This document shows, one piece after another, positions 9,058-19,467 of a DNA stretch of 64,000 nucleotides. The DNA comes from Candidatus Nitrosocosmicus arcticus (GTDB lineage: Archaea > Thermoproteota > Nitrososphaeria > Nitrososphaerales > Nitrososphaeraceae), in contig NZ_ML675578.1 of NCBI RefSeq assembly GCF_007826885.1, positions 310,001-374,000 on the forward strand. The letters are read 5' to 3'. The notes below the pieces were generated by a model, which saw only the letters and a program-made list of their open reading frames with translations, did not search any database and was not told the DNA's origin. How positions within the stretch are numbered: the first letter of the stretch is position 1; every line of letters begins with the position of its first letter. The position numbers were made by a program, and so were the translations under genes.

Positions 9058-9255
9058 ATGGTAAGATACGTACAAAAAGAAGGGAAAGGACCTATGGAAG
9101 TAAAGGTTGGCAATGATAGTAAATGGATTTGCATGTGTGGACTAAGTCAACATCAGCCATTTTGCGATGGTGCTCATAAAAAAACACTAAATGAGGAGGA
9201 TGGAAAAGTCTACAAGTACAACCCTGATGGTACTAGAACTGAAATACAAATTTGA
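9058..9255 (+). CDS. CDGSH iron-sulfur domain protein
   Basis: The 65-residue protein carries the CDGSH signature CMCGLSQHQPFCDGAH with ligands Cys25, Cys27, Cys36 and His40, which bind one 2Fe-2S cluster. It starts MVRYVQKEGKGPMEV, the common start of single-domain archaeal members, so the ATG at 9058 was chosen over upstream ATG 8998 and TTG 8968. The protein is soluble and probably takes part in electron transfer, or in sensing or moving iron-sulfur clusters; no partner is nearby. Family certain, role inferred. Confidence 0.88.
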   Translation: MVRYVQKEGKGPMEVKVGNDSKWICMCGLSQHQPFCDGAHKKTLNEEDGKVYKYNPDGTRTEIQI

Positions 9256-9265
9256 ATAAGCAAGA

Positions 9266-9296
9266 CGCTTTTTTGATTTAATCTGATTTTTTTTCT
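9266..9296 (+). terminator. Double poly-T tract after the CDGSH gene
   Basis: A T6 run at about 9269-9274 and a T8 run at about 9287-9294 follow the stop within 40 bases and would terminate archaeal transcription. Confidence 0.5.
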
Positions 9297-9404
9297 AATC
9301 AAAAGAAAAAGGAGTCTCTCTTAGATGATTTCTTTCTGAGAGGTATTTCTATATTGTTGCACTTTCACCAGTACAATTGCCTGTTATTTCAGTGAGGTTA
9401 GATA

Positions 9405-9881
9405 ATGGGCGAATCTTTATTATCTATTACTTTAGCTATTGGAATTGTCCGAACTACTAGAATAGATGTGAATGAAATAGATAATGATAATATAGTTATA
9501 TATACAATATATCATACAATGGAATCCGATTATAAATTCAAGTATGTGGATGAATACATTACAAATTTACTGGATGGGAATATAACACTTCAGTATGAGG
9601 ATATAGATTTGAAAGGGGAAAAAAAACCAGTCGAATATCTAGACAAGATTGAAAAATGGTTGGAGTTCAGAAATAGAGTTAGAGATGAGAATCCAGATGA
9701 ATTTACTAAACTTACAGGTGAATTATTTACCCATCTCGTAGCTATACGATTGGGTGGTGTAATAGTAGACCACACGTGTGAATATTGTGATATGACTGGT
9801 AACGAAGATATCCAGGATACCGAACCACCACTATCGCCATCGACTTCAGTTCAAGGGTCAAATGAGGAGTCAGAGTTCTAA
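9405..9881 (+). CDS. Hypothetical protein, 158 residues
   Basis: Not recognised. The protein has a short hydrophobic N-terminus, a strongly acidic middle and a helical stretch (KIEKWLEFRNRVRDENPDEF) followed by KLTGELFTHLVAIRLGGVIV. A C-x-x-C pair (CEYC) sits near residue 130, and the last 25 residues are acidic, proline and serine rich and probably disordered. The ATG at 9405 follows a purine-poor leader. It stands alone between terminators. Confidence 0.6.
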   Translation: MGESLLSITLAIGIVRTTRIDVNEIDNDNIVIYTIYHTMESDYKFKYVDEYITNLLDGNITLQYEDIDLKGEKKPVEYLDKIEKWLEFRNRVRDENPDEFTKLTGELFTHLVAIRLGGVIVDHTCEYCDMTGNEDIQDTEPPLSPSTSVQGSNEESEF

Positions 9882-10320
9882 ATCTTAATCATATTTATTT
9901 TTATTTTAAACAATTTTGATAAATCTCCATTCGATAAGAACTAAGATTTTCACAAATAATATTTAAAGACATTTCCAAAGTATGAGTGTCCAACTGATTG
10001 GACGAAGGCGATGATGACTTGTAATACTAATTTTATATCGCTTCTTAATAATTTGTAAAGTGATCTTAAATGATGTATTAAAGATATTAGAATAGAAAAA
10101 GAATAGTAAAAACATGGACGAACGCCATTGCTTATCCATACATCTACGTAGTATATAGGCAAAGAAATTGATTGTATAGAAAACCAGAATTGATACCATT
10201 ATAAGTTCAAATTCAACAGATATGGATATAGTATCCGATAAGTTTTAAATGCAGAAAAAGGATAATTAGATTCAAAAAATATCAATAGATTTCGATTATA
10301 ACTTAAACATTCATGATATC
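9882..10320. other. Gene-free stretch
   Basis: Two overlapping minus-strand frames of 70 and 78 codons occur here in different phases, but both are poor in protein-like composition and were rejected. A small hairpin (GTCCA...TGGAC, about 9986-10001) is the only other feature. Confidence 0.4.
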
Positions 10321-11105
10321 TTGATACGCAATTCTGTCACGACAACTTTATCAATAATACTCCTTTTTATTTTTGCTCTCGGTGCTCTGGGTTCAATTAA
10401 TCTAGTATCTGCTGCTGAGGATCATTCAAACTCTATAAGGGATGAGAAAGACGTGAAGTTAGCCAGTTTGAATCTAATATATGATTTTGACTCAAAGCCG
10501 TTTAACATTTCATACTCTGATTGACAGCAAATTGGTGGAAATGGATATATTCTATTCCATGGGGAAAGAATCCGTCTTATGATCATACCTGGAAATATTG
10601 CAACCAAAAACCAGGCCGGACCAGTATGGTTTCATACACTGTCTTTCGAACATCCAGTTGTACGAGCGTGTGAATTCCGCAAAATACCGCATTACTAATC
10701 ACACTATTAAACTCAGAGTGTTCATACGCCGAATTTCAGTTCTTAAAAACAGAACAGGAATTAAGAAACTATGCTAAAAGCATGCAGGATGCAGTTAACA
10801 GAACAAACGCCTCGCTTCACGGGTTCGAAATACCAAATTTAGAAAAATACCATAATCAAACGAATATTTTTAATTTTACATTACCTGGGAATAATATTCT
10901 AAATCTAACATCACAGACCACACAATTTGTTTATGATGAAAATTGGTTATTTATTAAACCATTAACCCTTGGTATACACGAGTTAATAGTAAAGGGAAAT
11001 CTAAGTTTGATTACTAATACTACTACAAATCATATACTTGGTAATCAGTACAATGGACCAATTGGATGGAATCAGACTACTACATATATTCTGTTAATCC
11101 AGTAG
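10321..11105 (+). pseudogene. Secreted conserved protein, multiply frame-broken
   Basis: The first frame encodes a signal peptide (TTLSIILLFIFALGALGS) and stops at 10524. The next phase carries LTANWWKWIYSIPWGKNPSY and DHTWKYCNQ, then another gives QAGPVWFHTLSFEHPVVRAC, and a fourth block gives TLLNSECSYAEFQFLKTEQ and runs on to the stop at 11105 (FNFTLPGNNIL, WLFIKPLTLGIHELIVKG). The fragments follow one another without overlap, as in a single exported protein of about 260 residues with a W-W-x-W signature. Three frame changes imply a pseudogene or local assembly errors. The role of the intact protein is unknown. Confidence 0.7.
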
Positions 11106-11538
11106 TAGTCTTGTATTCATGTTTAATGACAGGATCATTAAATATCAATTAATTCGAGCGTGGGATCAAGAATGTTCCTTAATTGTAAATCCCATCTGAT
11201 ATTTCCATTTACTATATAGTTACTCTAGTATTTTCTGTTACCCGTAGCCTCTGAATATTAGAAAAAGAGTGAGCGGAGTCGTATTTTTCTGCGTTTATCG
11301 TTATCGTTGTGACGAGTGAAATGGTAATAGTCAGATACTTAATCCAAATGCCTAGATAAATATAATTACGACACACGGGTCTATGATAAAAGGTAATCCT
11401 AGGCTACTCACAAATTATGTTTTGTGATGCTTATTGGATAAAAAAAAACCCGGTAAATCTGTTAATCCATTGACGTGCCTGAGTAAACAAAGGATATTAA
11501 TTTAACCATTTTTATTTAGAGCCACAGTAAGTTTCTCT
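11106..11538. other. Gene-free stretch
   Basis: No gene is recognised. A TATA-like TTTTTATTTAG at about 11508-11518 lies 20-30 bases before the cytidine deaminase start. Confidence 0.4.
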
Positions 11539-11913
11539 ATGAACTTTTTAATAGAAGCGGCTACGAAAAGTTTAAAAAAAGCATATAATCCATACTCTGG
11601 ATTATCTGTGGGCTGTGCCTTAAAAACTTCCTCTGGCAAAATCTATGATGGGGTTAATATAGAAAATTCAGTTTTTGGTTTGACCATGTGTGCCGAAAGG
11701 GTTGCAGTGTTTAAGGCTGTTTCCGAAGGGAACGTCGACATAGAAGAAATTGCTGTGGTGGCATCTACCGGAAAGCCAATTTATCCATGCGGCGCATGCA
11801 GACAAGTCTTATTTGAATTCAATCCTAAAACAAAAATACATTTGAGTGATGAAAAAATTCTAACTTTATTAGAAATACTCCCCTTTGCATTTTCGAAGGA
11901 TGTATTTGAATAA
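11539..11913 (+). CDS. cdd: Cytidine deaminase
   Basis: The 124-residue protein is a small tetrameric-type cytidine deaminase that converts cytidine and deoxycytidine to uridine forms in pyrimidine salvage. Zinc ligands Cys51 (in MCAERVAVFKA, with catalytic Glu53) and Cys84/Cys87 (in PCGACRQVL) are present; NPYSGLSVGCAL near residue 17 and the GVNIENSVFGLT loop bind the nucleoside. Length is at the short end for the family. The ATG at 11539 lies about 25 bases after a TATA-like element. It is a single-gene unit. Confidence 0.9.
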   Translation: MNFLIEAATKSLKKAYNPYSGLSVGCALKTSSGKIYDGVNIENSVFGLTMCAERVAVFKAVSEGNVDIEEIAVVASTGKPIYPCGACRQVLFEFNPKTKIHLSDEKILTLLEILPFAFSKDVFE

Positions 11914-12088
11914 ATCTGTTGGAATACCTTTGATTATTGAGAGCACTTTATTTTAAATACGATAGCATCAACATCCCCTAATTCTAAATTAATAGCGTTC
12001 TAATACTATCAAGGGATTTTATTAATTGAGCAATAGAGATTATCGTTATCCATAGTCGTATGTAGATCATGACTTGTTCATTACCTGA

Positions 12089-13051
12089 TCATTCTTGTTT
12101 TGGTCCGCTCGATTCATTCGTTGATTTATTTATGCCATCCTTTAAGCTACTAAGATATGCAATTGTTGCACCCAGATTTCCAAAACCAATTGAATTTAAT
12201 GTTTCAGATGGTACCATTATGACTGTATTTCCTTGAATTTTCATCGTTTCATACAGCATATTTGATTGCCTCAATGCATATGCAACAGGATTATTTGAAT
12301 AAACCTTAGATGCATCCAGGAATTTTTGAGCCACAAGAACCTCTGATTCCCCGTATGTAACTCTTGCTTGCTTCTCTCTTTGAGCTTGTGCTTGCATCGA
12401 CATGGCCGATTCTAATTCCTGTGGAATTATTACCTGTCTGATTTCCACACCTGTTACCATTATGCCCCAATTATTAGATTCCACTGCAATCTTTGATTTG
12501 ATGCTTTCGTTGATTTCTTCTCTCCTCGATAGAATTTCTTGAAATAAAGAAGAACCTATACTGTTACGCAAAGTCGTTTGTGAAACTTGTTGTATCATGT
12601 CATTAAAGTTTTCCACATTAAGATACGCATCACTAGCCTTTTCTTCGATGATTTTGTATCTGAGTATTGCATCAATTGTTACCGGAACATTATCTTTTGT
12701 AAGCATTCTTTCTGCCTTAAACTCTGTTACTTTCTCCCGGACATCTATAACTAATACGTTATCTGCAAGAGGAATTCTTGTATGAATTCCTGGTTCTACC
12801 TGTTTCTTATATTTGCCCAATCTTAAAATTATTGCCCTCTCATACTGATTAATAAGAATAAGAAAAGAAGAAATAATCAAAATAGTGCCTACTGCTAACA
12901 ATGCATATAATAGCATTTCAATATCAGTGATTATCTCAGTCCAAACAGCTGCAATTAAAATTATGATCCCCAATACCAGTTGAATACCTGACCCCTTTTT
13001 GGTAAATTTGTTCTTGGAAAAAAGCATATTAGCATTTGATAAAATAGACAT
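12089..13051 (-). CDS. Stomatin/SPFH-family membrane protein
   Basis: The product is a membrane-anchored SPFH (stomatin/prohibitin/HflK) protein of about 320 residues. Two hydrophobic helices near the N-terminus (GIQLVLGIIILIAAV and LLYALLAVGTILIISSFLIL) anchor it; then QYERAIILRLGKYKKQVEPG, DVREKVTEFKAERMLTKDNV and the long charged coiled coil with AQAQREKQARV follow the family order. Such proteins form ring-like membrane scaffolds and often regulate proteases or channels. No NfeD partner is adjacent. The ATG at 13051 was chosen over a TTG at 13066 because an AT-rich TTAAATATTT about 25 bases upstream would start transcription at the ATG. Confidence 0.87.
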   Translation of the reverse strand: MSILSNANMLFSKNKFTKKGSGIQLVLGIIILIAAVWTEIITDIEMLLYALLAVGTILIISSFLILINQYERAIILRLGKYKKQVEPGIHTRIPLADNVLVIDVREKVTEFKAERMLTKDNVPVTIDAILRYKIIEEKASDAYLNVENFNDMIQQVSQTTLRNSIGSSLFQEILSRREEINESIKSKIAVESNNWGIMVTGVEIRQVIIPQELESAMSMQAQAQREKQARVTYGESEVLVAQKFLDASKVYSNNPVAYALRQSNMLYETMKIQGNTVIMVPSETLNSIGFGNLGATIAYLSSLKDGINKSTNESSGPKQE

Positions 13052-13343
13052 AACTATAGAAAACAAAACAAATATTTAATGTTATTATGAATTTTTTCTT
13101 GAAAATCTTTCCTAGTATAATGATAATTTCCTGCATACCTTTGATCGTCTCCACATTCCAGAGGGCTGGGAAATGTTCTGCTTTGGAGGTTTTTTACCTT
13201 ACTAATGTTTAAAATTGTTACTAAAGAATAAGATAAATCCTTTAAATGCGTATTGTAATTCTTGGTCTGTAGGAGTTCCAATACCTCTGAACGATAAGTA
13301 ACGAAACACATATACTTAATTTTAGTCACCCCTTCTTTGTAGA

Positions 13344-14262
13344 ATGTCTAATAATGACAAAAGTAAGGTGGCGCTTGTAACAGGGAGTTCTACCGGTATT
13401 GGGTTTGAGACTTGTTTAGCACTAGCTCGCAGCGGTTTTGTTACTTGTGCTACGATGAGGGATAAAAAAAAATCTGGAAATTTGGAGAAAATCGCAAGGA
13501 ATGAAAATTTACAAATCAAAGTATTTGATATGGACGTCGACAATGACAATTCTGTTTATGATACTATTGAAAAGATAATTATGGAATTTGGTAAAATAAA
13601 TGTACTTGTAAATAACGCTGGGTATGGTCTCTTTGGGGCCTTGGAAGACTTTTCAATGGATGAAATAAAGAATCAATTTGAAACTAATGTTTTCGGTGTG
13701 ATTAGAGTAATTCGTGGAGTACTTCCAATAATGAGACAACATAAGAATGGAATTATTATTAAGATTAGTTCCTTGTCTGGATTGGCTGGAATTCCTACTC
13801 AGTCCGCATACTGTGCCACAAAATTTTCAGTAGAAGGCTTGAGCGAAGCCCTTTCATTTGAACTAGAGCCTTTTGGAATAAAATTGATACTAATAGAGCC
13901 TGGTGTAATAAATACCGAATTTGTAAACGATTTAATCGTACCGACCAATAAATACGGGATTGATAAGAGTGAGACACTGGTGAACCCATCTTACAATAAC
14001 GAAGAGACACTCGCTGTCCCTCTACAGCAACACGGTGGACAAGTTCTTATCCTTTTATTATAGTGCTATGAGCCATGCACCTCATCCACGCGTTGTAGCT
14101 GACGAGATAATTCGAGCAATTGCTAATTCTTCCAGTAGAGAGAATGGAAGCACTCCATTGAGAAGGACTGTTGGAAATGATTCTAAAGATTATTCAAAGC
14201 TTAAAAAGGGGTTATCGGATAGAGACTTTCACGAATTATTAAAAAAGAACCTTTTGAAATAA
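13344..14262 (+). pseudogene. Short-chain dehydrogenase with a late frame break
   Basis: The first frame gives a classical NAD(P)-dependent short-chain dehydrogenase: cofactor motif TGSSTGIG (residues 13-20), NNAG (90-93), Ser143 and the catalytic Tyr156-x3-Lys160 in SAYCATK. It ends at 14063 with an atypical tail. A second frame starting inside it gives DKFLSFYYSAMSHAPHPRVV, then ADEIIRAIA, which reads as the usual substrate-lid and C-terminal helices, ending at 14262. One base must be gained or lost somewhere around 13990-14040. All catalytic residues lie before the break, so the truncated product could retain some fold, but the lid would be wrong. Substrate unknown. Confidence 0.72.
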
Positions 14263-14599
14263 GAATGAAAAAAAAAACTTGTGCAGAAGTTACATAGTTC
14301 ATCTGTTTTGTATCTAATTACCAAAATAATTAGTTGACTTACGAATATCTTGGTTGATTTCAACAAATAACACTAAATGGAGTTTTGATAATCGAACTAA
14401 AAAAATATCGAACTTTTTACCTACTTTTGGCAACATTTAATCGAAAAGTCGTCTATTTAAAGGAAATAGTTTTAACGATTTGCCAATATAAGAAAATCTA
14501 ATTGATCTCTTGTTCTAGTTTAAACTAAATCGTATCCAGCATACTGCTCTGCCATTGAGCCTACAAATAATTAACCGTTCTTTACACTCTCAATGGATA
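14263..14599. other. Convergent gap, no gene
   Basis: An A-rich run directly follows the dehydrogenase stop. Nothing else is recognised between the two convergent genes. Confidence 0.4.
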
Positions 14600-15907
14600 T
14601 TAGGATTTATTGTCAAGTATTTCATCTAGCCAATCGAATATCCTTTGATTAGTAATAGCGGGTGCTCCACACTGACAATGTTCCTCACCACCTTCTTCTT
14701 GGGTAAACACTATGTATTTCTTTAATGGGGGCTGCAAAGAAGTTAACCCATCATAGACCTTCTTGGGTTGGCCAGGAAATGAATCATCTCTTTCACCCTC
14801 CAATACAAGAGTAGGACATTTAATATTTCTCAATATATCTTTAGTTGTATATTTTTTAGCACCGGTAATCAAATCGTAAGGTGAATTTGTTCCAGTAGTC
14901 CACATCCCGTGTTTCATATTGAATTTTACATCCGGATCCGATTTCATTAAATCTGTGATGGTTGCATTTACGAATTGTGAATTACCTGCTTCGATCGCAT
15001 CCAGAAGTGATTTTGGCAGACTTGATTTGATTGCGTCGTATCCATCATAGACCCCATCGTAGAGCACACATGCAGATATCCGTGGTTCAAATGCAGCGGC
15101 CCGGGCAGCCAGATATCCGCCCATGCTGATTCCCATTAATGCAACGCGCTCTAAATCTACATCAAATTCATTCTTTTTTGATAATATAAAGTCGAATACA
15201 GGCGTTACCACCTTTTCCCAATCATATCTGAAAGGTATTTTCTGCTTTCGAATCACCTCACCCTGCCCTGGACCTTCAAAAGTCAAACAATTGTACCCCC
15301 TCTCCAGGGCAGGTGCCGCGGCATAAGCATACAGTTCTTCTAATATAGAATCAAATCCTCCATGAACTAACAGAGTCGGAGAATTATTACTGCTTGGGAT
15401 GTCGAATTTTCTAATTCGCTTTTCACTACCTGCTTGATTGGCGTCACCTATACGTTCCATATTTTTATCATTGGTGTTTTGTTTTTCTAAATGATAATAG
15501 TAGCCTGGTAGGGTTGTTCCTTCATAAGGAATTTCCACGGTCTCAACCTTAAATGGAAAAGTCGAAATCGCATTTCTAAAGCATTCTTTACTTTGCTCTA
15601 CAGCTGCACGCAATCTTGAATCATCGGGCTCAACTAACAAAAAACCAGCAGTACGGTAGTAATTGGATGCTCGCAGAAAAGCCTCATTGGCGCTTTTCAA
15701 ATGACCGTGTGAGATACAATCCTCTGCATATTGGTGAATTCTCTTGGCAGTCTTTATCCATTCCGAATACCAGCTTTCAAAATCCCCTTCTTTAATTCGA
15801 TAGGCAGTAGAGATACATTCTCCAATGTCTGCTCCTTTATAGTAGGTTTCAGCAATTGTTCTAAGCAATAATGAAGAAAAAGTTGGATCATTAAAAATCA
15901 GTTTCAT
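14600..15907 (-). CDS. Alpha/beta hydrolase (FrsA / dihydropseudooxynicotine-hydrolase-like)
   Basis: The 435-residue enzyme has a helical N-terminal region (1-115) and an alpha/beta-hydrolase core. Oxyanion-side LLVHGGFDS (179-187), nucleophile elbow GISMGG with Ser261, an acid in LEGERDDSFPG (about residue 372) and the histidine in EEHCQCGAP (about 408) complete a catalytic triad. This domain order is like DUF1100/FrsA and 2,6-dihydropseudooxynicotine hydrolase, which cleave C-C or ester bonds, so the substrate is open. No signal peptide. The insert at about 143-170 is polar and probably a loop. It is a single gene; the ATG at 15907 is the first in the frame. Confidence 0.85.
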   Translation of the reverse strand: MKLIFNDPTFSSLLLRTIAETYYKGADIGECISTAYRIKEGDFESWYSEWIKTAKRIHQYAEDCISHGHLKSANEAFLRASNYYRTAGFLLVEPDDSRLRAAVEQSKECFRNAISTFPFKVETVEIPYEGTTLPGYYYHLEKQNTNDKNMERIGDANQAGSEKRIRKFDIPSSNNSPTLLVHGGFDSILEELYAYAAAPALERGYNCLTFEGPGQGEVIRKQKIPFRYDWEKVVTPVFDFILSKKNEFDVDLERVALMGISMGGYLAARAAAFEPRISACVLYDGVYDGYDAIKSSLPKSLLDAIEAGNSQFVNATITDLMKSDPDVKFNMKHGMWTTGTNSPYDLITGAKKYTTKDILRNIKCPTLVLEGERDDSFPGQPKKVYDGLTSLQPPLKKYIVFTQEEGGEEHCQCGAPAITNQRIFDWLDEILDNKS

Positions 15908-16515
15908 GGATGAGTTAAATGGATGGAGACCTTCAGATAAGCATTATGCGTGTGTATAATTAGTAAAAAGACACCATGAGAGTTCCTTTTAGCCATTTAT
16001 CTTCTAGACTTTTCAGGAACTTTTTCTCCGAATGTCTTTTGTTTTTCCCATTCATCCATTCATGACTGGTCTTAAGTAGTAAATCTGAGTCAAACAATCA
16101 ATTGATTCATCTGAGTAATGAAAACCATATTAAATATGAAAGTCAGTTTGTCCTATGATGACAGTAACAATGGTGCAAAATTGAACCAACCAAAGTGGTG
16201 ACCCCAGGAAACCCTACCTTGACAACTAGTGCGTGATACAACAATGATTTGACAGTCTCAAAAATAATTGATATTATCATAAAATAAAAAGTTCAGGTCA
16301 AAATAATCGATTGATGTAATTCCATTGAACAGTATTAATGCCGTCATTTTTAAGGTTGGTAACGAGCGTATCCGGATGATCTAGTAATTAACTTTGACTC
16401 TCCAAACATAATTGCTCTGGGCAGATAAAAAAATAAAGATAATTACTTAATTTATAATATTAATTGGACTAACTCCGTTTTATGATTTATAAATATCAAA
16501 CTACAATTTAGGAAT
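15908..16515. other. Gene-free divergent region
   Basis: Between two divergent genes no gene above 30 codons is convincing; a 27-codon frame starts at about 16119. The 3' half is AT-rich and should hold the promoter of the rhodanese fusion gene. Confidence 0.4.
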
Positions 16516-17790
16516 ATGATTAAGCCAATGGCAAGTTCTAATGTTAATAATGATGTCAAGAATAGTTTAGTGATTAAACCAATAGAGTTAAAGAAAAAGA
16601 TGGAGAAGGGCGATGATATTTTTATTCTAGATGTCAGAAGCAAACAGGAACATGATTTGTGGACTATTTCTTATGACAAATATCCAGATTCACTCGTAAT
16701 CCCTGTAGATACATTAGCTTCTATCGAATCTCTAAAACAGATTCCAAAGAATAAAGAAGTTATCACGTTTTGTGCTCACGGTCAGAGGTCTTCTATGGCA
16801 GCAAAAACGCTTTCATCTTTGGGATATAATGTTAGGACTGTTGAAGGTGGCATGGCTGGATGGAGTAAATTATATGATGTCGCTCAAGTAAATATCGATC
16901 CGAATATTACATTGAAAATTTGGCAAATAAGAAGAATATTAAAAGGATGCATGACCTATGTTATTGCATCCACAAAAGCCAAGAAAGCAACAATTATTGA
17001 TGCAACATGCGATATTGACACCGTTATCAGCAATCTGCTTCAAGAAAATGAACTTACAGTTAGCAGAGTGCTTGATACTCATATGCATGCTGATCACCTA
17101 TCAGGTTCAGTCAGAGTTGCCAGAAAATACGGATCAGAGGTAGCAGTCAATTCGTTTGAAAACTACGCCACACAAACGATAACATCTGAAAAGGATCGAC
17201 CTTATAGATTAATCTTGAATGGGGAAAAATTTGAATTAGGAGATGGATTTTACTTAGAATCTATCCACACGCCGGGCCATACAGATGGCAGCATGAGTTT
17301 CTTATTGAAAATTCAGGATGTTATTAAAACAGAAGAAGTAAATAAACAGAATACTAGTGATGATAATTTTGCCAAAAATGATGATGATAATTCCGACTAC
17401 TATCTTTTTACTGGTGATACAATTTTTGTAAATGGGGTAGGAAGGCCAGATCTTCATAATAAATCACAAGAGTATACCAATAAACTTTTCCATACATATC
17501 AAAACGTGATATTTAGCCTACCTAACAAAACAATCATACTTCCGGCTCATTATAGCTCCGGTTTTGAACATGAAAAACCAGTTCTTGATTCATTGGGGTC
17601 TATCAAACAAAAACTAGCATCCATAATTGATTCTGAAAATAAATTCATAGATTTCGTGACTTCAAACATACCACCTCACCCAATGAATTATGAAAAAATA
17701 GTCTATTTAAATAAAAACTTGACCTCCTGCGATATAGTAAATCATGCGGATCTAGAGTTTGGTCCAAATTCTTGCGGAATAAAAGCGTAA
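16516..17790 (+). CDS. Rhodanese-metallo-beta-lactamase fusion (persulfide dioxygenase type)
   Basis: The 424-residue fusion begins with a rhodanese domain (residues about 17-120) with active-site Cys86 in CAHGQRS, which carries persulfide sulfur. The C-terminal metallo-beta-lactamase fold has H189-x-H191-x-D193-H194 (THMHADHLSG), HTPGHTDGS, TGDTIF and LPAHY, and the GVGRPDL loop seen in ETHE1-like persulfide dioxygenases. Those enzymes oxidise glutathione or other thiol persulfides to sulfite; the rhodanese part would supply or remove sulfur. An acidic, asparagine-rich insert (about 285-305) sits within the lactamase domain. Cytoplasmic. An alternative ATG (Met5) would shorten it by four residues. 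Confidence 0.88.
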   Translation: MIKPMASSNVNNDVKNSLVIKPIELKKKMEKGDDIFILDVRSKQEHDLWTISYDKYPDSLVIPVDTLASIESLKQIPKNKEVITFCAHGQRSSMAAKTLSSLGYNVRTVEGGMAGWSKLYDVAQVNIDPNITLKIWQIRRILKGCMTYVIASTKAKKATIIDATCDIDTVISNLLQENELTVSRVLDTHMHADHLSGSVRVARKYGSEVAVNSFENYATQTITSEKDRPYRLILNGEKFELGDGFYLESIHTPGHTDGSMSFLLKIQDVIKTEEVNKQNTSDDNFAKNDDDNSDYYLFTGDTIFVNGVGRPDLHNKSQEYTNKLFHTYQNVIFSLPNKTIILPAHYSSGFEHEKPVLDSLGSIKQKLASIIDSENKFIDFVTSNIPPHPMNYEKIVYLNKNLTSCDIVNHADLEFGPNSCGIKA

Positions 17791-18274
17791 GGATTTGTCC
17801 TTATGGGTCTAAAATAACGGTTATCTATTTATCCCATTGAATTTTTGCTTTAGAGATCAAGCCTAGCCAATAATATCAATCAGACCTAATTTGACAATAG
17901 TCTATTGATTTGCATTTTCTTTTTGATTTGATTTAACGTCCAAAGTCAAACAAAAACTGGGAGCAACGAATTTCTCAGAGCTAATTATCAGACTCAATTA
18001 TTAGTTGATCATTAAACCAATTCAATTATTGAATTTTCTGTTTGATAATTTATCGATGTCATTACTCCTTAGGTTGAGATTGAATTGATCCTAACAATAA
18101 TTAGTTTAATGCAAAGACAAAATTAGCAGAGATCAATTGTGAATATGTGGCCAACCCAAAACCTTACTTACTATAACACAGCAAATTAACCCCCCTCAGA
18201 TTCGAAGACATGTCCAAACCAATAGTTATTAAAACTATGGAAATTCTTAAGAAAAAGGACCATGTATTCTATTT
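17791..18274. other. Gene-free stretch
   Basis: No gene is recognised. The stretch is AT-rich with several imperfect TTGAATT/AATTCAA palindromes of no clear meaning. Confidence 0.4.
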
Positions 18275-18688
18275 ATGTCTGCAAATGAACCTTTGAGAGA
18301 AATTGTTCGAAAATTGGCTAAAACATTTAATGATCCTCAAACTAGAGAAATGTCTTATTTTGAATTTTATGATGATTCTCTAATAATACACGGTTTTCCT
18401 ACTAATTTACCACGCAACAAAGAGGGTTTTAAACAATTCATCTATCTTCTGTGGAACGCATTCCCTGATATAAGAATCATCTTTGATGACATTATTATAG
18501 AGGAAAATAAAGTTGTTTGTCGATACACTTTACTAGGAACTCACAAGGGTGAATTCTTGGGTATGCCTCCAACCAATAAGACTTTTCGAGTGAATGGTAT
18601 GACCATCTTTTACTTTCAGGATAAAAAATGTGTTCAGCGTTGGAATCTGGTAAATATGACCTCTTTAATAGAACAGTTAAAGCCGTAG
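18275..18688 (+). CDS. SnoaL-like ester-cyclase-family protein
   Basis: The 137-residue protein has the NTF2-like order of the SnoaL/ester-cyclase family: an N-terminal helix, FYDDSLIIHGFP, FKQFIYLLWNAFPDIRIIFD, the strand VVCRYTLLGTHKGEFLGMPP, and MTIFYFQDKKCVQRWNLVNM. GTHKGEFLGMPPT is the typical loop around the ligand pocket. Members act on small hydrophobic ligands or have no known activity. It is intact, unlike the SnoaL-like remnant at 2716-3116, and belongs to a different subfamily. It stands alone. Confidence 0.8.
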   Translation: MSANEPLREIVRKLAKTFNDPQTREMSYFEFYDDSLIIHGFPTNLPRNKEGFKQFIYLLWNAFPDIRIIFDDIIIEENKVVCRYTLLGTHKGEFLGMPPTNKTFRVNGMTIFYFQDKKCVQRWNLVNMTSLIEQLKP

Positions 18689-19130
18689 GTACATCTCTCT
18701 GATACATTTCAATTTATTAGGCATTTGTGTAAAAGGGTGGTCAGAACGTTCACGGCATTGATTGCCGTACCTCATTCCATCTAATTGAATATTAACAATG
18801 GTAACATAAAAATATATCTGTGCACAATGGTTACAAACTTTCTTTAAACTTGAGATTAGTCTTATTTGGTATGATTTTTATAAATGTATCTGATACTAAG
18901 GGGCTACAGGTATTCGATTTATATGTACCAGGTATCTGAAATCCTTAGTTACTAACATTTATTTTGTGATAATGTTAATAATAAAAGATCAAACGACATT
19001 TGAGTTACATTCTGAAATGAACATGTTAAACACTCTTTTGCATTTTGATTATCATGGTTCTTGAGATGACTACTCTTTTATGATTCAAAGAAAGCTCGTA
19101 AATAACTGACTTTAATTTTCTTGATAAAAA
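18689..19130. other. Gene-free stretch
   Basis: A 30-codon frame at about 18972-19064 has no supporting motif. Nothing else is seen. Confidence 0.35.
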
Positions 19131-19352
19131 CTACTCTAAAATTGATACAATTGTACTTCCATGCATATCGGCTGTAAAAATTGTTATCATTCTTGGTTTC
19201 AAATCGTTAACAATTTTTAATAAATCGTCGATGTGATATGAGCCAGAATGTATTTTGTCGCCCCTAAAATGATGACTCAAAACCATGTATTCTTCAACCT
19301 TAGCTTGATTTGAATTGGTACTTGCCGAAACTATAGTTATTTCATCATCCAT
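19131..19352 (-). CDS. Small hypothetical protein, 73 residues
   Basis: Not recognised. It starts MDDEITIVSASTNSNQAKVEE and alternates predicted strand and helix (DDLLKIVNDLKPRMITIFTA), consistent with a small alpha/beta fold. No signal peptide or metal motif. The ATG at 19352 is followed by acidic residues as in many cytoplasmic proteins. Confidence 0.45.
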   Translation of the reverse strand: MDDEITIVSASTNSNQAKVEEYMVLSHHFRGDKIHSGSYHIDDLLKIVNDLKPRMITIFTADMHGSTIVSILE

Positions 19353-19467
19353 TTACTTGTATAACATCTATACCTATATCTCAGATAAAATTTACTAATA
19401 AAAATTACTACCTGTATTAGATTGATGATTGGCTAGTATGCCCAGTTTTTAAAAATTTGAGAGTTGA

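Noticed and set aside
9950-10199. Two overlapping minus-strand frames of 70 and 78 codons
   Set aside because: They lie in different phases of the same bases, are rich in rare patterns, and neither has a placed promoter.
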